Source: Actinomycetales bacterium
GTDB taxonomy: Bacteria; Actinomycetota; Actinomycetes; S36-B12
Direction of reading: 5' to 3'
DNA length: 64,000 nucleotides
Assembly (NCBI GenBank): GCA_016125355.1
Contig: WGLX01000016.1
Coordinates: 1-64,000, forward strand
How positions within the stretch are numbered: the first letter of the stretch is position 1; each line of letters starts with the position of its first letter. Under the pieces are notes generated by a model. The model was not told the DNA's origin and did not search any database. It saw nothing but the letters and a program-made list of their open reading frames with translations. Positions 41,402 to 48,750 of the stretch are shown one piece after another. The translations under genes were made by a program, and so were the position numbers.

Positions 41402-42577
41402 TCAGCCCCAGGCGTTGTCGATGCAGTACTGCGAGTTCTCCTGCGGGGCGGCCGTAACCGTGTCCTGCGGGTCGTCGGTGCACAGGGTGACACCGGTGTC
41501 GAAGAACTGGCCGTTGGCCGAGGTGTTCTCCGGCGGGGCGCCGCCATCAGCGATGGTCTTGATGGCCTTGACGCCGAGCTCGGCCATCTTCAGCGGGTAC
41601 TGCTGCGAGGTGGCCTGGATGCCGCCCGCCTGAACCGCCTGGACGCCGGCGAGACCGCCGTCGACCGAGACCACGTACACGTCCGTGCCGATCGTCTTGC
41701 CAGCGGCCTCGAGTGCCGAGTCGGCACCGAACGCGGTCGGCTCGTTGATCGTGTACACGAGGTTGATGTCCGGGTTCTTGGCCAGGCAGTTCTCCATGCC
41801 CTTCTTGCCACCCTCTTCGTTGGCGCCGGTCGCCTCAACGCAGACGATCTCGTAGTCGCCGCCCGCACCGGTGGTGTACTTGCCGGTCTTCGCTGCGCTG
41901 TTCATGTCCTCGAGGGTCGGGACGTCGATGCCCATGCCCTGGAGGAAGCCGTTGGCGCGGCAGTAGTCGACCGACACAACGCGGTCATTGAAGATCACCA
42001 GCTGGGCGATCGTCGCCTTCTCGCCGTTGAGCTTGCCGGCGGCCCACTGGCCGATGGCCTCGCCCGCGACACAGTTGTCGGTCGCGAAGGTGATGTCGAC
42101 GACGTCCGGCGGATCCGTCGGGGTGTCGAGGGCGATGACGTAGAGGCCTGCGTCACGCGCCTTCTTGATGGCGTCGTTGACGTTGACCGACATGGGCGTG
42201 ATCAGGATGCCGGCCTGGCCCTGGGCGATCGCGTTCTCGATGAGGTCGATCTGGCCCTGATCGTCGCCCTCCTGCTTGCCGGAGCCGATGGTCAGGTCGA
42301 CGCCGACCTCGTCGGCTGCCTTCTGGGCGCCCTGCTGCATAGCCACGAAGAACGGGTTGGACGAGTCCTTCGTGATGAGCGAGACGGCAACGGGCGCGCC
42401 GCCGCCGGCGGGAGCCTCGGACGCGGCGGGAGCTGAGGACGCAGCCGGAGCCTCGGATCCCGCCGCAGCCTCGGACGAGGAGGACGAGCTCGAGCTACAG
42501 GCCGCGAGCGACACGGATGCGATGCCGGCCACCGCGACAGCGGTGAGGGCACGACCGCGAGTCAAGCGGTTGATCAT
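41402..42577 (-). CDS. Sugar ABC transporter substrate-binding lipoprotein (FrcB-like)
   Basis: A 391-residue periplasmic-type binding protein of the ribose/fructose family. The signal peptide ends in a lipobox (SLAAC), so the mature protein is lipid-anchored at Cys27 and followed by a Ser/Ala/Pro-rich linker. The folded part has the Peripla_BP_4 pattern (DSSNPFFVAMQQGAQKAA, ILITPMSVN, VIALDTPTDP, DGGLAGVQAVQAGGI). The Asp/Asn residues that contact sugar are kept in family positions, but the sugar cannot be told. ATG 42577 has AAGGGA 6-7 nt upstream. The operon runs binding protein, permease, ATPase. Confidence 0.88.
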   Translation of the reverse strand: MINRLTRGRALTAVAVAGIASVSLAACSSSSSSSSEAAAGSEAPAASSAPAASEAPAGGGAPVAVSLITKDSSNPFFVAMQQGAQKAADEVGVDLTIGSGKQEGDDQGQIDLIENAIAQGQAGILITPMSVNVNDAIKKARDAGLYVIALDTPTDPPDVVDITFATDNCVAGEAIGQWAAGKLNGEKATIAQLVIFNDRVVSVDYCRANGFLQGMGIDVPTLEDMNSAAKTGKYTTGAGGDYEIVCVEATGANEEGGKKGMENCLAKNPDINLVYTINEPTAFGADSALEAAGKTIGTDVYVVSVDGGLAGVQAVQAGGIQATSQQYPLKMAELGVKAIKTIADGGAPPENTSANGQFFDTGVTLCTDDPQDTVTAAPQENSQYCIDNAWG

Positions 42578-42604
42578 GTGGAGTCCCTTCAAGGGTGGGT
42601 GGGA

Positions 42605-42635
42605 GTGACCCGAGGGTCACCCAACATTCCTAGTG
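42605..42635. promoter_or_regulatory. Palindrome and -10 region in front of the binding-protein gene
   Basis: GTGACCC-GA-GGGTCAC (42605-42620) lies in the leader, just downstream of a minus-strand TAGGAAT (about 42634-42628) that could be the -10. It may be an operator or a leader hairpin. Confidence 0.4.
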
Positions 42636-42773
42636 CGGGACCGGGCCGGGAGCCACTCGCAGCGGATCTTGAAACCGAACCGTTACGGTCGAGACAGCCC
42701 TCGGCAGGTACCCGCGCTCGGAGCGCCGGGAAACCCTCGCCGCCATCACGGTGGTGAGGTGGATCCACCGCCC

Positions 42774-42788
42774 TGACAACGTTGTCGG
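42774..42788. promoter_or_regulatory. LacI-type operator 1 (GACAACGTTGTC)
   Basis: A perfect 12-bp palindrome with the central CG typical of LacI-family operators (42775-42786). It lies between the divergent ABC and lacI-type genes, 63 nt upstream of the assigned lacI start. Confidence 0.7.
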
Positions 42789-42849
42789 AATGTCTACTGG
42801 TGCCGGGGGTTCACGTCAAGGGGATTTGTTGACATACTCCCGCTTCGTA

Positions 42850-43902
42850 ATGACAACGTTATCTAAATCGCCTGACGGTCCCCGTGGCGTGCCATCCCGC
42901 GCCACCATGCGGGATGTCGCCGCCCTCGCAGGCGTGAGCCTGAAGACCGTCTCCCGGGTGGTCAACGGGGAGGCGGGGGTGAGTGAGGCGCTCGCGACCC
43001 GCGTCAACCGAGCCGTCGCCCAGCTCGACTACCGGCACAACCTCACCGCCAGCAACCTGCGTCGGGCCGATCGCCGGACGGGCACGCTGGGGCTGCTGGT
43101 CGAGGACGTGGCCAACCCCTTCTTCGCGGACATCCACCGCGGGGTGGAGGACGTGGCCAGCCCCCGAGGGGTGGCCGTGATGGCGGCCAGCCTTGACCGC
43201 GACCCAGAGGCCGAGGAGACGCTCGTCTCGGCCTTCGCCTCGCGCAGGGTGGATGGGCTGATCCTCGTGCCGACCGCGCAGGAGCAGGGCTACCTGGCGT
43301 CCGAGATCCGCAGCGCGCTGCCCATCGTGTGCGTCGACCGCACCCCCCGTGGGGTCCGGGTCGACACCGTGCTCACGAACAATGTCGAGGCGACCCAGCA
43401 GGGTGTCCAGCACATGCTCGCCCAGGGGCATCGCCGCATTGCGTACATCGGCGGCGACTCCCGCCTGTCCACAGCTCGCGAACGGCACAGCGGGTTCCTC
43501 GCCGCGATGGCCGCCGAGGGTGCTCGCGTGCGCCCGGACTGGGTCTCGTTCGACTCCCTCACCATCGATGACGCGCATGGCGAGGTGGAACGGCTGCTTG
43601 CCCTCCCCGACCGCCCCACCGCCTTGTTCACGGCGCAGAACTTCCTCACGATGGGCGCGGTCCGCGCTTTGCGGGAGGCCGGTCTCGAGCACGAAATCGC
43701 GTTGGTGGGGTTCGACGACTTCCTCATGGCCGACCTGCTCGAGCCCGCGGTCACGGTGGTCGCCCAAGATGCCCGCGAGATGGGGCACGTGGCGGCGGAG
43801 ATCCTGTTCCGGCGTATGGACGAAGGCCCGGGTCCCACCACGGTCCACGTCATCCCGTCCCGAGTGATCCCCCGAGGATCGGGCGAGATCGCTCCGCGCT
43901 GA
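42850..43902 (+). CDS. LacI-family transcriptional regulator
   Basis: A 350-residue repressor. The N-terminal helix-turn-helix is VAALAGVSLKTVSRVVNGE, with the minor-groove hinge helix that follows in this family. The rest is a periplasmic-binding-protein-like ligand domain (about residues 75-350). It is divergent from the sugar importer and very likely controls it. Start: ATG 42850 is taken, but no ribosome site is visible; GTG 42889 and ATG 42907 are possible. Two palindromes around the start suggest autoregulation. Confidence 0.85.
   Translation: MTTLSKSPDGPRGVPSRATMRDVAALAGVSLKTVSRVVNGEAGVSEALATRVNRAVAQLDYRHNLTASNLRRADRRTGTLGLLVEDVANPFFADIHRGVEDVASPRGVAVMAASLDRDPEAEETLVSAFASRRVDGLILVPTAQEQGYLASEIRSALPIVCVDRTPRGVRVDTVLTNNVEATQQGVQHMLAQGHRRIAYIGGDSRLSTARERHSGFLAAMAAEGARVRPDWVSFDSLTIDDAHGEVERLLALPDRPTALFTAQNFLTMGAVRALREAGLEHEIALVGFDDFLMADLLEPAVTVVAQDAREMGHVAAEILFRRMDEGPGPTTVHVIPSRVIPRGSGEIAPR
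42851..42864. promoter_or_regulatory. LacI-type operator 2 (GACAACGTTATC) over the start region
   Basis: GACAACGTTATC (42852-42863) matches operator 1 except for one base. It lies 77 bp (about seven turns) from operator 1 and over the assigned start codon, so it suits autorepression by looping. A -35-like TTGACA sits at 42829-42834. Confidence 0.65.
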
Positions 43903-43954
43903 CACGTCAGCCAGGACGCCCTACGCTTCCCGTGGGGGGGCATGGAGGAGTGCC

Positions 43955-46150
43955 ATGCGCTCGGACTACCGGCCGGGGTTGAGTGAGCCGCGGGATCCTG
44001 TTCGTGGGGATGCCGCGATCCCGCTCGTCGTCGGTGTCCTCTTCACCTTGCTCGTCGTACTCGTCTACGCCTTCGGCCACGAGCCCCTGCTGGCCGTGCC
44101 GGCGATGGCGACGGCGCACGCCGTGGCCATGGTCATCATCTACGCGACGACGGCCGCCATGGTGGTCACCTACGCGCGCGCCACCGGCGAGGTGGGCTAC
44201 CTCGTCCTCGCTGGCACGTTCATGTATGCGGGCGGCGTGATGGCCATCTTCGTGACGGCCTACCCGAACGCGATCCTGCAGACGGACCCGCCCACGATCC
44301 TCTGGGGAACGCGGGACAGCGCCGTCGCCCTTTTCCACCTGTGGCAGCTGGCGGTGATCATCGGCCTGCCGATCGCGACCGTGATCATCGCCCGCGACTA
44401 TCGCCGCGGACGGCCGCCGATGCTGGGTCGAGGGGTGCCGATCACCGTCGCCGCGGTCACCGCGGCACTCGTCGCCACCGCGCTGGCCGTCGGTCCCGCA
44501 GGCGGCCTGCTCCCTTCCCTCGTCAAGGGCATCGAGGCGACTCCGGTGTCCAAGGCACTGTTCTGGGTGGAGATGCTGCTGGCGCTCGTCGGGACGTTCG
44601 TCGTGGCTGTCGAGGCCCGGCGGCGTTCGGCCATCGCCCGCTGGATGCTCGCGGTGATGGTGATCACATGGGGAGGAGCCGTCGCCTCCCTCGCTGCCGA
44701 CCGCTACTCGCTGGCGTGGTACTACAACCGGGTCGTGGGCCTCGTCGCCGCGCTCGTCCTGCTCCTCATCCTGATCAGGGATATCGGTCGCGTCGAGCGG
44801 GAGACGTTGTCGCTGCTGGGTCGGGATGCACTGACATCAGCCGCGTCGCGCGAGGCGCTGCTCATCGCGTTGGAGCGACACGTTCGACGGTCCCGGCACC
44901 TGGGTGTTCCCGTCACCGTTGTCTGGATCGACATCGACGACTTCAAGGACCTGAATGACCATTACGGCGAGCAGGTCGGCGACGCCATCCTCATCGAGGT
45001 GGCCGCCCGGATCCGTGCCCTGCTCGGACCCGGCGACATCATCGGTCGATCGGGCGGCGACGACTTCATCGTCGTGGCGGTCGGCCGGAACGTCGAGCAG
45101 AGCGAGACGCTTGCGGAGAGCATGCTCGCGGCGATCCATCAGCCCTGCAACCCGGCTGGGACGTCCGTGTCCGTCACGGCATCGCTCGGCCTCGCAGGCG
45201 GCACCGTGGTCGGCGGCAGTCCCGAGGTGCTGATCCGCCAGGCCATGCTCGCCCTTCTCGCGGCCGAACAGGCCGGAGGTGATCGGGTGGAGTCGTACAC
45301 GGAGGAACTGGGCGTTCAGGCGGCGGAACGGTCCCGCATGAGGCACGACCTCGGACGCGCGATCCGCGACGACGAGTTCGTGCTCGCCTTCCAGCCCATC
45401 GTCGACCTGCGCACCGGGGCGGTCGCAGGGGCGGAGACCCTGGTGCGGTGGCGACGGGACGGCGCCTTCGTTCCTGCCGGCGAGTTCATTGGGTTCGCCG
45501 CCGAGACCGGGATGATCGTGGGCGTCGGCCGGCGGGTGATCGAAGCCCTCGAAGGACAGGCCCCGGCCCTGCTCGAGGCCGTGCCCGCTCCGTTCTTCCT
45601 CTCGTTCAACCTGTCCGCACGCGAGCTGGCCGACGATCAGATCGTGGAGCGGCTTATCGATGGGCCGCTCCGGGCTCGCGGCCATCGGCTGGTGATCGAA
45701 GTGACGGAGGAGTTCGAGCTCACGGCCTACGCTCCGGCCGAGGACAATCTCCAACGGCTGCGGTCCGCGGGGTATCGGGTGGCGGTCGATGACTTCGGCG
45801 CCGGCTTCTCCAACCTCAGCAGCCTCACCCGGCTGCAGCCCGCCATCGTCAAGATCGACCGCAGCATCGTCGTTCGTGCCGGCATCCAGGAGAGGGGCAG
45901 CATGGCTGCCTTGGCGGCGGCTGCGGACATCGCCCGAGCGCTGGGTGCACTCGTGCTGGCCGAGGGCCTGGAGTCCAACGATGAGGCGGAGGCGTGCATC
46001 CGGCTCGACATCGATCTTGCGCAGGGGTACCGCTTTGCACGCAGTCTTGACGAGGGCGATCTGCTGGCCTTCTGCGCCTCCCGTTCCGTGGCGGCCGATG
46101 GATCACTCGGCCGGGGGCGGCAGCTCTCCCGGGACGACGCCATCGGCTGA
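43955..46150 (+). CDS. Membrane GGDEF-EAL protein
   Basis: A 731-residue c-di-GMP protein. Seven or eight N-terminal membrane segments (about 20-280) form a MASE-like sensor. The GGDEF domain (about 290-450) carries GGDDF, so the catalytic Glu is replaced by Asp, and no RxxD inhibitory site is present; cyclase activity is doubtful. The EAL domain (about 460-720) reads ETL in place of EAL but keeps the metal and catalytic residues: the first Glu, Asn in NLSARE, Glu in EVTEE, DDFGAG, KID and the late Glu in AEGLE. It is probably a phosphodiesterase. GGAGGAG lies before ATG 43955. The 3' end overlaps the EamA gene by 48 nt. Confidence 0.88.
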   Translation: MRSDYRPGLSEPRDPVRGDAAIPLVVGVLFTLLVVLVYAFGHEPLLAVPAMATAHAVAMVIIYATTAAMVVTYARATGEVGYLVLAGTFMYAGGVMAIFVTAYPNAILQTDPPTILWGTRDSAVALFHLWQLAVIIGLPIATVIIARDYRRGRPPMLGRGVPITVAAVTAALVATALAVGPAGGLLPSLVKGIEATPVSKALFWVEMLLALVGTFVVAVEARRRSAIARWMLAVMVITWGGAVASLAADRYSLAWYYNRVVGLVAALVLLLILIRDIGRVERETLSLLGRDALTSAASREALLIALERHVRRSRHLGVPVTVVWIDIDDFKDLNDHYGEQVGDAILIEVAARIRALLGPGDIIGRSGGDDFIVVAVGRNVEQSETLAESMLAAIHQPCNPAGTSVSVTASLGLAGGTVVGGSPEVLIRQAMLALLAAEQAGGDRVESYTEELGVQAAERSRMRHDLGRAIRDDEFVLAFQPIVDLRTGAVAGAETLVRWRRDGAFVPAGEFIGFAAETGMIVGVGRRVIEALEGQAPALLEAVPAPFFLSFNLSARELADDQIVERLIDGPLRARGHRLVIEVTEEFELTAYAPAEDNLQRLRSAGYRVAVDDFGAGFSNLSSLTRLQPAIVKIDRSIVVRAGIQERGSMAALAAAADIARALGALVLAEGLESNDEAEACIRLDIDLAQGYRFARSLDEGDLLAFCASRSVAADGSLGRGRQLSRDDAIG

Positions 46151-47041
46151 CCCCCGTGAGGTCTCCGCGACGATCACGCCGGCGAGGACGAGGAGCCCAC
46201 CGACGAGCTGGACGGACGCAACCGACTCACCGAGCAGGACGAACCCGATGAGGAAGGCCCACAGCGGCTCGGTGGTGGCGACGATTCCCGCACGCTGGGC
46301 ACCGAGGCGACGCAGGGATCCCAGGACGAGCAGGAAGGGCGCCACCGTGCCCATGACGATCCCCCACAGCATGATCCCCCACACCGGCAGACCATCGGTG
46401 CCGTCGAGCATGGGTGCGGCTGTCACCTGCAGGGTGGACCAGGGGAAGAGCCACCACGGCGCCACGATCGCCCACGCGACGCTGGCGAAGACGAACCCCC
46501 ACATGGACAGCGAGACGGAGTCGCGGTGCTGCTGGCCGGACTCGCCCAGGAGCCAGTAGAGGGCCAGGGCGACGGCGCAGGCCAGCCCGGCCAGCAGCCC
46601 CACGGGATCGAGCGCCAGGCCGTCCCACACCTGTGCCACCAGCGCCAGTCCGAGGATGGTGAGTCCGATAGCGACCCAGATCTGGTTGCGCACGGCGGTC
46701 CGTCGCCCGAAGCGCAGCCAGAGGGCGACGATCACCGGGGCGAGGAAGGCCAGCAGCGTGCCGATCCCGACGTTCAGCCGCGAGATGGTGACGAAGTAGA
46801 GGAACTGCACGAGAGTGAAGGCGACGACGCCGTAGGCGATGAGGAAGGGCAGCTCGGAGGGTCGGACGCGGAACCCGGACGGCCTGGTGGACGCGACCAC
46901 CACGACCAGCAGCACCATCGCTCCGGCATTGCGCAGCTGAGTGAGGTGCATCGGATCGAGCCCGGCGTTCATCGCGTTCTTCGCGATGACGCCGTTGAGG
47001 GCGAACAGGAATGCCGCGACCAGGTACATGACGACGCCCAC
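46103..47041 (-). CDS. EamA/DMT-family transporter
   Basis: A 312-residue membrane protein with ten hydrophobic segments in two EamA repeats (about 1-140 and 150-300), typical of drug/metabolite transporters such as RhaT or YdcZ-like exporters. Substrates are varied and not predictable. GTG 47041 has AGGA upstream; ATG 47029 four codons later is the alternative. It follows the ROK kinase gene by 35 nt on the same strand. The gene end overlaps the convergent GGDEF-EAL gene by 48 nt, so convergent transcripts would be antisense there. Confidence 0.82.
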   Translation of the reverse strand: MGVVMYLVAAFLFALNGVIAKNAMNAGLDPMHLTQLRNAGAMVLLVVVVASTRPSGFRVRPSELPFLIAYGVVAFTLVQFLYFVTISRLNVGIGTLLAFLAPVIVALWLRFGRRTAVRNQIWVAIGLTILGLALVAQVWDGLALDPVGLLAGLACAVALALYWLLGESGQQHRDSVSLSMWGFVFASVAWAIVAPWWLFPWSTLQVTAAPMLDGTDGLPVWGIMLWGIVMGTVAPFLLVLGSLRRLGAQRAGIVATTEPLWAFLIGFVLLGESVASVQLVGGLLVLAGVIVAETSRGSADGVVPGELPPPAE

Positions 47042-47076
47042 CGCGTCCTGCCCTCGTCGGGCGGGACGCGGGGTCG

Positions 47077-47826
47077 TCAGTCGATCAGGAGCTGCCACAC
47101 GCGGGCCCCGCCGATGAGGGCGGCGGAGTTGGGGACGATGACGATGTCGTCGCCGAGCTTGGCGAGGACGGTGGGCGTGATGTGTCGGGAGTTCCCGCCG
47201 CCGATGTAGAGCCGGTCCCAGAGGAAGACCGGTCGGAGGCCATCGACCATCCGACCGACACGTCGGGACCAGAGGGCGTCGCCGAGCCGGCGTCGCTCGT
47301 GCTCGCCGATGTAGGTGTCGTAGCTGAGCCCCCACCGCACCGGTGCCTGGGACATCTCCATGTGCGGCGCCAGCCGGCTGCCGTCGAACAGGGCGAATCC
47401 GAGTCCGGTGCCGAGGGTCATGACGAGCTCGAGGCCCGCGCCCGCGATCACGCCGGCGCCGTGGACCTCGGCGTCGTTGAGGACCCTGGTGGGGATCCCG
47501 AAGGCGTCGGCGAGGATGGTCTGGGCGTCGAAGCCGCTCCACTGCTCGACGAGTTCGGGGAGCACCCGAGTGCGCGGACCGGACTTGGTCACGTAGTGCG
47601 GGGTGCTGACGACCACGCCGTGCCGCAGCATGCCTGGCATTCCCACCGTGGCCTTCTCCGCCTTGGGCAGCTGCCCTGCGAGATCCACGAGGGTCTGGAC
47701 GAACAGGCTGGTCGGCAGGGGGTAGGGCGTCGGGACCCGGATCGGGTGCGCCCGCATCGTGCCGGCCTCGTCGAGGACGGACGCCTTGATCCCGCCTCCG
47801 CCGCAGTCGATCGCGAGAGTGGTCAT
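47077..47826 (-). CDS. ROK-family sugar kinase, polyphosphate-glucokinase-like
   Basis: A 249-residue ROK-fold kinase. The ATP/phosphate loop is AIDCGGGGIKASVLDE, and the catalytic Asp is in VLNDAEVHG. The second phosphate motif is TLGTGLGFALF, and the C-terminal LYIGGGNSRHI resembles PpgK-type proteins. The cysteine zinc motif of NagK-type ROK kinases is absent, as in PpgK. It may phosphorylate glucose with polyphosphate and/or ATP. ATG 47826 is preferred because CAGAAT ends 7 nt upstream; an ATG three codons earlier lies between. It forms an operon with the EamA transporter. Confidence 0.78.
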   Translation of the reverse strand: MTTLAIDCGGGGIKASVLDEAGTMRAHPIRVPTPYPLPTSLFVQTLVDLAGQLPKAEKATVGMPGMLRHGVVVSTPHYVTKSGPRTRVLPELVEQWSGFDAQTILADAFGIPTRVLNDAEVHGAGVIAGAGLELVMTLGTGLGFALFDGSRLAPHMEMSQAPVRWGLSYDTYIGEHERRRLGDALWSRRVGRMVDGLRPVFLWDRLYIGGGNSRHITPTVLAKLGDDIVIVPNSAALIGGARVWQLLID

Positions 47827-47839
47827 GCGGGGCATTCTG
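47827..47839 (-). promoter_or_regulatory. Leaderless -10-like element of the ROK kinase gene
   Basis: CAGAAT on the minus strand (47839-47834) ends 7 nt before ATG 47826. No Shine-Dalgarno is visible. Confidence 0.4.
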
Positions 47840-47889
47840 CCGTGAAGCGAGCCGGTATCCTTCTCGGGTCGTCGGCTCGCCGGCGGCGG

Positions 47890-47982
47890 GGAGGTGTCGC
47901 CTAGTCCGGTCTATGGCGCCGCACTGCTAATGCGGTTTGGGTTTATCGCCCATCGCGAGTTCAAATCTCGCCACCTCCGCCA
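47890..47982 (+). tRNA. tRNA-Ser (anticodon GCU)
   Basis: A class II tRNA. Acceptor GGAGGTG (47890-47896) pairs with CACCTCC (47972-47978), discriminator G 47979, then an encoded CCA (47980-47982). The anticodon stem CCGCA/TGCGG encloses CTGCTAA, so the anticodon is GCT. It has a long variable arm, a GTTCAAAT T-loop, and a TATCCT hexamer upstream at 47856-47861. Confidence 0.95.
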
Positions 47983-47986
47983 ACGT

Positions 47987-48017
47987 TGCAGGGGTCGTCC
48001 GAAGGGCGGCCCCTGCA
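47987..48017 (+). terminator. Terminator after tRNA-Ser(GCU)
   Basis: A 14-bp stem with two G-U pairs (47987-48000 with 48004-48017) and a GAA loop is followed by GCGTTTTC. It is a good intrinsic terminator for the tRNA transcript. Confidence 0.8.
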
Positions 48018-48079
48018 GCGTTTTCGCAAGGCAGTGGGATTTGGGAGGACGAGCCGAAGGCGAGCACGGTTCCTACTAG

Positions 48080-48412
48080 GTGGCGAAGGCCCGAGCCCGC
48101 AGGGGCGAGGTCGCCGACGTTGTCCGGACGTGGTTGCTGACCTACCTGAGGCAGAACCCGTGCGTGGACTGCGGCAATGACGATGTGCGAGTCCTCGAGT
48201 TCGATCATCGTGATCCGGGCCTGAAGAGGGCGGAGGTGTCCGTGCTGGCCTTGACGGGCTACTCACTCGCGACAGTCCAAGCCGAGGTGGCGCTCTGCGA
48301 TGTCAGGTGCGCGAACTGTCACACGATCCGGACGAGGTCGCAGAGGGGCTGGTGGAAGAGCGAACTGGAGCGCGCCCGGCACGATTCGAACGTGCAACCT
48401 TTTGATCCGTAG
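48080..48412 (+). CDS. Small HNH-like nuclease domain protein overlapping an antisense tRNA
   Basis: A 110-residue protein with a Cys4/His zinc site typical of small HNH endonucleases: CVDCGN, then LEFDHRDPG (catalytic His) and CANCHTIRT. The basic C-terminal tail RTRSQRGWWK would hold DNA. The last 42 nt lie inside the tRNA-Arg(ACG) gene on the other strand, so the final residues and stop codon come from tRNA sequence. GTG 48080 has only a weak ribosome site. It stands between two tRNA genes, a typical integration neighbourhood, but no integrase or repeats are seen. It may be a domesticated or decaying nuclease. Confidence 0.65.
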   Translation: MAKARARRGEVADVVRTWLLTYLRQNPCVDCGNDDVRVLEFDHRDPGLKRAEVSVLALTGYSLATVQAEVALCDVRCANCHTIRTRSQRGWWKSELERARHDSNVQPFDP

Positions 48413-48443
48413 TCAAATGCTCTATCCGTTGAGCTACGGGCGC
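48371..48443 (-). tRNA. tRNA-Arg (anticodon ACG)
   Basis: A 73-nt tRNA on the minus strand. Acceptor GCGCCCG (48443-48437) pairs with CGGGCGC (48378-48372), discriminator G. The anticodon stem TTTGA/TCAAA encloses CTACGGA, so the anticodon is ACG. The T-arm GCACG-TTCGAAT-CGTGC is standard. CCA is not encoded. Its 3' half overlaps the end of the HNH gene. Confidence 0.95.
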
Positions 48444-48750
48444 TTGGTCAACGACCGGAGAAAGTGTAGCGGCATTGAAGGCGAAGGTTGACCGGCCCCT
48501 CGGGTACCAGGCCTGCCAGCATGCCCACACACACCGTTTCCATCCCGTGCTGCCGGGTCACATCCGTGCGACTGGCCAGCCAGCGTTGCCTTGACGATGG
48601 CCCTGTTCCCCGCCATCCCCAAGGTATCGAAGTGGCGGGACAGGGTTAACTGGGTGGTGAAACACGACACCGTCTGGCGCCCCACATTGTCCGGGCGGTC
48701 CCTATCCGCCCGACGTCAGGCCCGGTGACGTCGTCCGACGGGAGGCCGAG
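48444..48750. other. Gene-poor gap with a bulged hairpin
   Basis: No convincing gene in 307 nt. It should hold the tRNA-Arg promoter near its left end and the glycosyltransferase promoter near its right. CCCTGTTCCCCGCCA (48601-48615) pairs with TGGCGGGACAGGG (48633-48645) apart from a 2-nt bulge. Confidence 0.5.

Noticed and set aside
47890-48443. tRNA-flanked interval as an integrated island with att sites
   Set aside because: No direct repeat of a tRNA 3' end, no integrase and only one small gene were found, so an island is not supported.
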